In this document: piece after piece, positions 56,701 through 64,000 of the stretch
Numbering within the stretch: position 1 is the first letter of the stretch
Layout: each line of letters opens with the position of its first letter
Source of the DNA: Benincasa hispida
Lineage: Eukaryota; Streptophyta; Magnoliopsida; Cucurbitales; Cucurbitaceae
DNA: 64,000 nt
Assembly: GCF_009727055.1 (NCBI RefSeq)
Contig: NC_052354.1
Coordinates: 45,995,832-46,059,831, forward strand
Reading direction: 5' to 3'
Notes under the pieces: model-generated
Databases searched by the model: none
The model's input: only the letters and a program-made list of their open reading frames with translations
Told to the model about the DNA's origin: nothing
Made by a program: the position numbers and the translations under genes

Positions 56701-59676
56701 ACCTTAGCTGCATTCTAATACCAAATTCTCCTTTTTTTTATTTAACAGTGGACCAAAGGGTTGAGAATGAGTGTGTGCGGCCCCCAATCCTCTACAGTTA
56801 TTCGCGAAGGGTATTAGAGGAAATACACAGGAGACAAAGGGAACAAAGGACGTTAATTGAGCTGAAGCCATTATTTTGGTGGGGACCGTCCGAGGGGTTT
56901 TTGTAGAGTTTTGGGTTTCAGTGTTAGAGAGAAGAATTTGGCTAGGGCTGAAGGAGAGGAGAGGATTTCCAGATCTCTTGAATGTGCTGGAGTGTTTTCG
57001 TTTGTGTTCTCTGTTTTTCTTGATTTCCCTTCCGTTATTTCAATATTGTAGCTTGTGTTGTGTTGTTTGTGAACCTGGGATCGTTATACCAATATATCAT
57101 ATCACATAGGTTTCTTTCCCCTTTGTTTTCCTTGTGTTCTTGTTGGATTTTACTGGGTGCAAGTGGACTGAAACCTAAGATAGGGCTTCTAAAGGCCTTT
57201 ACTAAAGGGGCCCTCTTTCCCCTTTTCTCTTTGTTCTAATCATGGATGTTTTAAGCATAATGTCAGTCCAGAGCTTTGGAGACGGCTTCCTAAATGACAT
57301 TGAAGTAGGCAATAATAAAGTAAAAGAGAACTCTTCCTTCTTTGCTGATGATACATTAATTTTCTACCTAAAGGTGGAAGGGACCCTTGGTTCATCTCTT
57401 AAAAGAAATGTTGAGCCAAGGTATCAATTTGTGCTGGTGTGCTATATCGAGCATAAACATTCCAATTGCACGAGTGACTGCATCGGCTGACAATCTCGGT
57501 TGTTTAGTTGGTAAACTCTCCATTACTTATTTAAGGGTGCCTTAGGAAGAAACTCCTCATTTTTTTTATTTTTCTATTTGGGATTTGCATCGAATGAAAG
57601 AGTAGAGAGGGAGAGTAAATTGGATAAATGAAATAATGCTTTTTTTTTTATAAGTGGAAGAATGCTTTTATTTCCAAAAGAGACAAACTAACACCCAGTT
57701 TGAGCGTCCTTCCCATGATACCAAACCCACCCAACAGTATTTCACATGCCCTATCTCCAACTCCAAGAGGTAACAAAGATTTTCACTACTAGACGACCCA
57801 CTTAGAGGGTTGAACTAAGGACTTTGAGCTTCACTCTTATCGGAAACCCCAAGCCCATAACACAAGGGTTGCTGCTTGAGGGCAAAGCTCAACAAACTTT
57901 TTACAAAAATCAACTTATAATCTGAAACCTTTCCTTTTCACAGTCACACGACACTCAACGTGGTCTGTGTTAATTCCCCAGATCCAAATGTCCACATGGA
58001 TATAAGAAACAGAGTAGAATTTGCAGAGTGGCAAATAGTAAAGAGGAAATATATTCCGCACCTTGAGTCCTCTTCAATTTGTCATCTATCGTACTGCCAT
58101 TGTATATATTCGACGACACTGAATCAACATTTTGTTCTGCTTGTCTTGAATAATTTTCTTCTACTACCTGCTTTATTTTTCCATCAACTTTTTCTGGTTT
58201 TGGTTTAAAAACCTCTTGCTTTATAGGAGCCTTTTTACCTTCTACCACAATTTGGTTATGTATTGTTTCATCTTCTATAATTTCTCCTGGACTTCCTGAG
58301 TTCCCATCATTTCTAAGTTCCACTATCTGTTTGTGTGTAGTTTCTCTGGAACCTAGAGGGTTTCCTGGATGGAAAATTAACATTAAGAGGTCTTAATTGA
58401 AGAGTTACTATGACATTTACAACATCCAGATGAAACTAGTACATTAAGAATGCTATTAATAGAGGCGAGAGCTCAAATATAGATAAAGAAAACAAGGCTT
58501 CAAGATCAAAGAACAAAGTTTAAAATGGCAACACCATAATAGAGAAATGTCTGCTTGAAAGGTCGGCCAGAATTTTTTTTTTTTTTTTTTTAAATGAAAA
58601 TAGGTCTATTAATATAATAAAGTGAGACAAATGCTCAAAGTACAAGAGAGATATACCAAGAGCATGAAAGCTCAACCAGAATTATAGGTACTGATTGTAT
58701 CATTCAACCATACAATTGCCACATATGAGAAATGAAACAAATCTATACTACCAAATTGGCTAAAAAGAAAATCACAACTAATCTAGAAAGACCTCCCCCT
58801 AGGTACTAATAATAAACTGAATATGCTGGAAACAAAAATGTTAGCAACATTGAGTTAAAAATATATACCTTTATTCTGAGAAGATACTGTGTCCTCTTCA
58901 TTTGAATAACCATGAGAAAAAGGCCCACGAGCTTCTTGGTTATTTACAATGTTTCTATCTTCAAAAACGGGAACATGTTCGCCAGTATGTCCTTGTTGCT
59001 CCAAAGGAGAAATACTAACCAGTCTACCGCGATCTATGCTACAAAAGAAAATCAAGAAGCACAATTATGAATATGTACCTAAAGTTCAAAAGCACTAACT
59101 GTGAACAAAGTCGTCATGGTTCAAACCATGCCCAGCCATTTAGGATATTAAAATTCTCATGAATTTCCACGTACAGATCATGTTGTTCTACAAAGGTGTG
59201 CATAGATAACCTAACACCCATGGTTATCAAACATATTCATATGCTGAAAACATGATTAGTTTTCTAAGAATTTTCAGGTACAGAGAAATGGCCAATGTTT
59301 CTCGTATTAAACATGTGAAATGATTCATCATCCATTTAGATGAAAAGCGATTCTTCAAAATTTCATAAATCATGCAAGAATTCATCTTGCTTGAGATATA
59401 ATATTGTACAATGGCTGAATTTGCTGTGTTATAATTATCTGAAATTTCAGCTCCATAGAGGACTCGTTGACTTTTTGGCACCACGAATAAGTCTAATGGA
59501 AAGGAAAATATTAGCAAACCATTACCTGGAGACAGCTGCAATCGAGTCTGAGGTGGAGGAAAGGTATTAAGAAGAGGAGTCTTCTCCCATGTCAACATAA
59601 TAATAACCATGCACATCAAGGCAATGGTTACAAGAGATAACTCTTTACCCCGCAGTCCATAAAAACCCTTCTTCAT
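50754..59676 (-). CDS. TBL16: Trichome birefringence-like protein, TBL14/15/16 type (putative polysaccharide O-acetyltransferase)
   Basis: Five coding exons on the minus strand: 59676-59526, 59033-58869, 58364-58062, 52246-52051 and 51582-50754. They total 1,644 nt, giving 547 aa, with all junctions GT-AG and phases matching. A type II signal anchor lies at about residues 13-30 ([16 protein letters not shown]). A variable, polar stalk extends to about 205. The TBL N-terminal domain (206-271) has [20 protein letters not shown] and [13 protein letters not shown]. The PC-esterase domain follows, with GDS at 282-284 (Ser284 nucleophile) and DCLH at 526-529 (Asp526, His529). TBL proteins are Golgi enzymes that O-acetylate cell-wall polysaccharides; the substrate of this branch is not established to my knowledge. 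The length fits TBL16 (about 550 aa from memory). Intron 3 (52247-58061) is swollen by transposon insertions. The gene appears intact. Confidence 0.94.
52419..52640 (+). pseudogene. Unrecognised protein-like fragment, left part
   Basis: A plus-strand frame ([15 protein letters not shown] ... [18 protein letters not shown]) that ends at the LTR insertion point. When the LTR and one target-site copy are removed, the same frame continues into 55711-56056 ([16 protein letters not shown]...). That gives about 190 codons without a stop. I do not recognise the family. Because a LINE RT fragment follows on the same strand, it may be part of a LINE ORF1, but this is a guess. Confidence 0.45.
52646..55705 (-). 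mobile_element. Gypsy-type solo LTR in TBL intron 3, with 5-bp target duplication
   Basis: Plus-strand ends are TGTCACATCC (52646) and GGTGTTACA (55705). Read on the minus strand it begins TGTAACACCTAAGCC and ends GGGGATGTGACA, as plant gypsy LTRs do. Perfect TGTAT target duplications lie at 52641-52645 and 55706-55710. It is 3,060 bp with no internal domain, so it is a solo LTR. A minus-strand TATA-like box (CTATAAATACC) is at 54321-54331, and a U3 array of TATGCGTCCAAC-like words is at 54500-55370. Its transcription direction is the same as the TBL gene. A (TA-free) GC-richer patch near 53640-53760 is unexplained. Confidence 0.88.
54500..55370. repeat. Array of TATGCGTCCAAC-like words in the intronic LTR
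   Basis: Words such as CATGCGTCCAAC, TATGCGCCTATA, CAACGCATAGTC, ATGCGCCCAAC, CATGCGCCAATCC, TATGCACCCAC, TATGCATCCAA and CAACGCATGG recur at irregular spacing. The densest part is 54950-55210. The position relative to the TATA-like box matches the array at 43480-44240 in the related LTR. Confidence 0.75.
55711..56056 (+). pseudogene. Unrecognised protein-like fragment, right part
   Basis: Continuation of the frame at 52419-52640 across the inserted [52 protein letters not shown], then a stop at 56054. It has mixed composition with no low-complexity bias. This makes a once-coding origin plausible, but I cannot name the protein. Confidence 0.45.
57200..57490 (+). pseudogene. LINE reverse transcriptase remnant
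   Basis: Plus-strand reading gives [18 protein letters not shown] (corresponding to [17 protein letters not shown] of plant L1 elements), then [20 protein letters not shown] and [12 protein letters not shown] with the RT catalytic FADD. A stop lies at 57488 and there are frame disruptions before it. Only about 90 residues of RT remain. It is on the antisense strand of the TBL intron. Confidence 0.75.
58571..58592. repeat. Poly(T) tract in TBL intron 2
   Basis: A run of about 20 T followed by 'aaatgaaaataggtc' and then unique-looking DNA. On the minus strand this is a poly(A) run and could be the tail of an old LINE or SINE insertion. No body could be identified. Confidence 0.4.
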
Positions 59677-60660
59677 CCTACATTCAAGTGGCAAGCGTGT
59701 TAATATTTTATCAAAATGCCGTGGGAAGAATGAGTCGCCAGGTAAAAAAACATATAAGAGAAACAAATAATAATCGCTGCTAAAGTAGCAATAACACACA
59801 CAACCGCTAACCATTATACATAGAGAATACAATATACTTGCCAGTTTGAGCATTTGCTAAGGGCATAACCATCTACGATTTTTGACACAAAAGTGACGAA
59901 TAGCAGTGGAATGGCCAATAATTGAAGGATTTTGGTTGTATGTAAACGCCCATTCCCACCAATAAAACGATACACGGTTTAAATAAAAACTCAATGTGCT
60001 TCTCTCGAATCTTAATAGAGAATAAGAAAAATACTAGGCATTAAATTAACAGTATGATTTAGGTAATCAATCCTATGGAAAATTATTTTAGTAACAAATA
60101 GTAGAGTAGTTAGCTCGGAAACGAAATTAACATCCTCGTATAACAACATTGGAAGTATCGTAGAGATTTCAGGCCCGAACCGGAAGATCCTCGCTAGAAC
60201 AGATAGAAATAATGAAATTTCGCGCGAGTGGCCAAGAGAGAACTGTATTACGAAACAGAAAAATAATGGGAAGGTCGCCTTCCAGTGCCAAGATACACAA
60301 GTGAGAAGATAATACCTTACAGATTAGATATCAAGGCTGCAGTAGAGACGATCTGCAGAAAACAAATGCAGTTGAGAAGAACCTGTGAGTGAGAATCGAT
60401 CAGCTCAGACAAGAACAGGATCAGGGAGCGAGAATGACAAACGTCGAATTACAATTAATCGGTGGAGCACATGACAAAAACTAAGCAGAGAACAAGGATG
60501 AACAGGGAGAAGAATATGGAAGAGCAGAGAAGAGCCTCGAACAAGAAGAAAGGAATGGAAAGCTATAATTAGAACTAGAAGTTTGAAGGGAAAAACAAAA
60601 CAAAAGAGAAAGTAAAGAACAAAGAGGAGAGGGATTAAGTGCAAAAATAGAGTTATTTAA
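59677..60660 (-). promoter_or_regulatory. 5' UTR of the TBL gene with a probable leader intron
   Basis: The TBL start codon lies one base after a good acceptor (TGAATGTAG|G, 59678-59679). A matching donor (CTGTAAG|GTATT) is at 60316/60315. This suggests a 5' UTR intron of about 638 bp (59678-60315) and a non-coding first exon somewhere between 60316 and about 60660. A purine-rich stretch (60420-60680 on the plus strand) and (CT)10 at 60727-60747 lie upstream, as is common near plant promoters. The transcription start is not fixed. Confidence 0.55.
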
Positions 60661-60726
60661 AGAAAAAGAAAAAGAAAAAACACAATCCATTAGTAAAAAT
60701 AGATTTGATTTTGTAAAAAGTCAAAA

Positions 60727-60747
60727 TCTCTCTCTCTCTCTCTCTTT
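60727..60747. repeat. (CT)n microsatellite
   Basis: About ten CT repeats, followed by T/C-rich DNA to about 60920. It is just upstream of the likely TBL promoter. Confidence 0.85.
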
Positions 60748-60919
60748 TTCATTTTCCTCTTTCTAATTTATTTCTTCTCCTTTTCTTCGTTTCTGTTTTT
60801 CTCATCCTTTATTATTTTTTTGCCTTTTTCATTTTCATATCTTTTAAGGTTGTTTGTTTTTTCTCTCGTTTTTAATTTTTTTATTTTCATTTAAGATGAT
60901 GATTTTTTTTTTTTTTTGA

Positions 60920-61740
60920 GATTTAAATAAAAATAAGAGAAAAAAGGCTCATTAGTTACACAAGATCTAATATTCTTATTCATCGTTAGAATATTTTAGA
61001 TTTCTAAAATTTAGGATTTAGGGCTATCATTGTATATTAATTATATCATGTAGTATATATGTGTGTTAATTATTTTGTATAATTACTTATTTCACTTGAT
61101 GGTATATATATCAAATAAATGGTACAATTTTTAACTTAAATATATGTTATAATTTAAATTTTGAAATTTGATTTGTTAAGATTTTCAAATTAATTTTGAA
61201 GTTATTTCCACAACAATTTTGGATTGATTTACTAACTCTGGTGTTATATTTAGATGTTTTTAGATTGCATTTTTTCAATTTTTTAAGCTAAAAAATAAGG
61301 GAAATTCTTATAAATAAAAATCCCAAAGATATTTACACTTTATACTAAAAAGTTTCAAATGTGCTTGTATTTTTGGAACATTTTACTAAAAAGTGTAAAT
61401 ATTTTTAAATATCTTTTTATATTAAAACCCCCCAAAAATAATTACGAAAACCTCTTTTCAAATTCATTTTTCTCTATTTCCGAATAACATACATGTATGA
61501 ATTCTCATTTTTTTTAAAAAAAACATGTAGGCAGCTTTTTCTACAAGTTTCAAAGTAATTTTTATATTTCTTAATTATATTATAAATTGTAAAAGTTATC
61601 TTATATATCATTAAGTAAAATCATTATATAGAATAGGTAAACATTTGAACTTGTTTTACTAATTAATTAAATTTAAGTTCTCTTAATTATGTGTTAAATA
61701 TGTGTGTTAGCATTAATGTAAAAATAAGCTAAGTATATTT
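60920..61740. other. AT-rich intergenic DNA, nothing recognised
   Basis: Homopolymer runs and AT-rich sequence without a convincing frame, repeat end or RNA gene. Confidence 0.55.
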
Positions 61741-61744
61741 TAAT

Positions 61745-62640
61745 GAATGATGTGTTTGTAATGTTTAAGAGGAGGAAAATCTTCTAAGTGTTAGGAATAT
61801 ATGGTCTCGGGTAACAAAGGGTAACCAACACTTAGACAAATTTTGGAAAGCTAAGACAAGTGAGGAACGCATGGGTGTTTGTGCGCTTAAGAACCTAAGG
61901 GTGGAAAATTGACTGTGTAACTGAAAGTGTGCGTCAAGAGTCTTTAGAGGTAAGTGAAGACCTAGGATGAATAGTATGCGGGTACTTGGGTTTTCCTAAG
62001 TGAACGCATGGTAAACGAGGAGTGCTGAGACGTGTTGGGGGTAAGGACACGTTTATGAGCAGCTTAAGCATAAGTGTCTAAAGGTAAAACCAACGTATGT
62101 GTTGAATAGTGATGCATGAGCAAATGGGGATGCGGTGTTAGCCGTGGTATGCGTTGGTCGAGGTTGAAGGCTAGCAAGAACATAAGCTTAGGCATTGGTA
62201 GGAGACTTAAGCCTTCAACTCAAACACTTAATTAGTGAGCTACGTGGCGTGCTTAGAGGTCTTAAAAATGAGTTAAGTATGTCAGATGTCAATGTGAGGA
62301 ACTCCATGAGCATGCAACCTTAGTATAAAAGGGAGTTTGAAGTTAAAGAGCTCGGTTTGGGCATTTTGAGCTTGCTAAGGGAGGAGAGTTGCCACTGATT
62401 TGAAGTTTGAGTTATGAAGAAGCTAATTCAAGGTTGCTAGACAAAGATTTCCATGGAGTTGAACTGAAGGTTGAAGAATTTCTTCAAGTGTTCGAGAATC
62501 TAAGGCCACACGAACGAGTTGTTAGAATTGGTCAATTCCAAACTTGAAGGAAAAGAATCAGAAGTTGAAATTCTAAGGTAAGATAGTTGAGATGTTTAGG
62601 AATAAGTTGAAAGAAGTTTCATGAGATTGTACTTGGAATT
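61745..62640 (+). mobile_element. LTR-like sequence, probably gypsy type
   Basis: It has words of the kind AACGCATGG, GTGCGCTTAAG and GATGCGG (61865-62170), then a TATA-like box TATAAAAGGG (62324-62333). A leader ending 'gaagttgaaattctaaggtaag' follows. This layout (word array, TATA, leader) is that of the gypsy LTRs at 18349, 41860 and 52646, but on the plus strand. I could not fix either edge or a target duplication. Confidence 0.5.
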
Positions 62641-62747
62641 TAAGTTATTGAAGCTGGAACTGAAAATAAAAAAAAAATTGATTGGATGAACAAGCAGGCA
62701 ACTGCAATTCACGCATAAGCAAGCAGCTGACCAGTAAACATTAAGTG

Positions 62748-63919
62748 TGGACAATAAAGGGATAGAATCCCAAGCAAAACCGTAAAATTGCCTTGCAATT
62801 TTGTTTTCGATTTTACATAAACAAAATACGGTATAAAAATAATAACATAATAGATAAACAATCAAGATTAACATGCATGTAAGAGAAGAAAAAAGCGAAA
62901 AGCTAAAACTTATCTTTGTAGATTCCCAAATTCTTCACGATTCCCTCCGCATCTTCTCCGGAACATCTCTTTAATGATCAAAGGATACCAGCGTAAGTGA
63001 AACCTTGTTTATTCTCTAGGATCCTAAGAATTGGATGTGTGGCCTCAAAGACTTGAAGAGGAAGGAGAAGTAGTAGAGAAGAAAAGAGAGATTTTGAGAG
63101 AAGTAGTAGGAGACTAGGATTCAGAATTTCCATTTCATCTGTGTCATAAACATGGGCCATGAAGACCTATTTATAGAGAGAAGGGTGACCCCCTTCTCCT
63201 AGTCTTTCCTATTCCTACTCTAGTTCTAATTTAATTAAATAAATTCTATTTAATTAATTAGTTCAATAATTAAATAACCATATATATTAAATCTTATTTA
63301 ATATTTATAATAACTAAATAAATAAATGAACATCACATGTTTATTTACCTCTACTTCTTAAAAATTAATTAATTAATTAATTAACTATTAATTAATCAAT
63401 TAAATAACTATATTAAATCATATTTAATATATAATCAATCAACACATATTTATCACATATTTATATATATACATCTCTTTAATATTTGAATCTTATTCAA
63501 ATATTTTTCTCTCTTCATTACAGATCACATCTGTAATTAACCATATTATATCATTAATATGCAATTGATTTGAACAATTCAAGTCATTCCTTTTATATAT
63601 CCTTTAGTGAGCTAACAAGGAAACCTTACGGACCTACAAATTATAAGCTTCAATGATATAAGATTAATTAATTAAACTCTTTAATTAAATTAATCAAATT
63701 TCATTAACTATCGGTCACTCCATTAAAGACCGATAACTGCACTTTTCACACCATAGATTTATTTTGTGTCCATGTATATAACCAATCAACGGCAAGTCGA
63801 CCCTTCACAAATTGTTCATAACTTTAGCTAGGTCAAAATATCATTTTACCCCTATAGTTACATCTAACTCCTTAAATACCATTGATCCCTCTAATGAACA
63901 AACAATTTATAGTTCAACT
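62748..63919 (-). mobile_element. Family-B-like LTR, minus strand, truncated
   Basis: Aligned in reverse to the 6973 LTR: for example 'gaccctcacaaattg' and 'accattgatccctctaatgaac' near 63800-63900 match the complement of 7690-7800. On the plus strand it starts near TGGACAATAAAGG (62748). Its promoter-proximal end is missing because another LTR starts at 63920. A TATA-like box CTATAAATAGG (minus) is at about 63168-63178. Confidence 0.6.
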
Positions 63920-64000
63920 TGTTGGGAATAGTGTCTTAAATCTCCTTGTAATCTTGTAAACTTTTTATAAACATATTGTTGTTAATAAAATAAGTGTTAT
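63920..64000 (+). mobile_element. Start of a family-B copia LTR, cut by the window edge
   Basis: TGTTGGGAATAGTGTC and the following 60 bases match the start of the LTR at 6973, including 'ttgttgttaataaaata'. It abuts the minus-strand LTR without spacing, consistent with one LTR inserted into another. Confidence 0.75.

Larger units (their letters stand above)
52247..58061 (-). other. Intron 3 of the TBL gene, 5.8 kb and filled with transposons
   Basis: The donor GTGCGG (58061-58056) lies after codon 206 and the acceptor TTCAG before 52246. The intron contains an inserted LTR (52646-55705), an opposite-strand protein-like fragment split by it, and a LINE RT remnant (57200-57490). The remainder (56060-57180, 57491-58061) shows no gene. 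The other TBL introns are under 1 kb. Confidence 0.85.

Noticed and set aside
57660..57900. Possible second SINE (GTTCAACCC-like box on the minus strand)
   Set aside because: I could not find a matching A box at the right spacing, a tail or target duplications.

Overview
The window looks like a draft plant nuclear assembly. It is AT-rich, has intron-split genes with GT-AG junctions, and is dominated by old, nested LTR retrotransposons. The copia and gypsy polyproteins and LTR starts (TGTTGGGA..., TGTAACACC...) resemble those I associate with cucurbits, so a member of the Cucurbitaceae is my best guess. That is recall, not a search result. Only two ordinary host genes are supported, at 45.9-59.7 kb. 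I see no tRNA, rRNA, CRISPR array or bacterial-type operon.

Layout. 1-4.5 kb: two diverged copia-type LTRs, head to tail. 4.5-5.3 kb: tandem duplications. 6.07-6.97 kb: minus-strand copia Pol end. 6.97-38.0 kb: one decayed plus-strand copia element that has become a nest. Its 5' LTR holds an opposite-strand LTR (8443-10770) and a CACTA-like DNA transposon (11000-14522). Its integrase is split by a gypsy-type LTR (18349-21177). Its gag-pol is split again by a 13-kb minus-strand Athila/Tat-type gypsy element (21769-34759), which itself contains a plus-strand gypsy piece (29222 to about 32.75 kb). Its reverse transcriptase is split by a solo LTR (35476-37341). 38.0-44.6 kb: another LTR edge, a decayed retroelement ORF of the 'putative plant transposon protein' type, and a gypsy LTR with a nested LTR. 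61.7-64 kb: more LTR fragments.

Host genes. A DUF300/LAZ1-family membrane protein gene (plus strand, eight exons, 415 aa) and a trichome birefringence-like gene of the TBL14-16 type (minus strand, five coding exons, 547 aa) converge, with 330 bp between their stop codons. Both reconstruct with no frame or phase conflict. Intron 3 of the TBL gene is 5.8 kb long. It contains a 3.06-kb LTR with a perfect 5-bp target duplication and a LINE remnant. The LTR lies in the same sense as the gene, upstream of the exons for the esterase domain.

Assembly quality. At 10338-10375 there is a head-to-head pair of 19-bp Tn5 mosaic ends, which is the Nextera mate-pair junction adapter. It sits between two copies of the same LTR segment. 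A single N at 35175 separates two identical 95-bp copies, and a 15-N gap breaks a reverse transcriptase at 27567. Local order and copy number in the repeats should therefore be treated with caution.

I found no new enzyme system. The least explained signal is that several unrelated LTRs carry, upstream of their TATA-like box, dense arrays of a short degenerate CpG-containing word. The word differs between families (ATCGTTTAGC, TATGCGTCCAAC, GCGTTGCAACGC).
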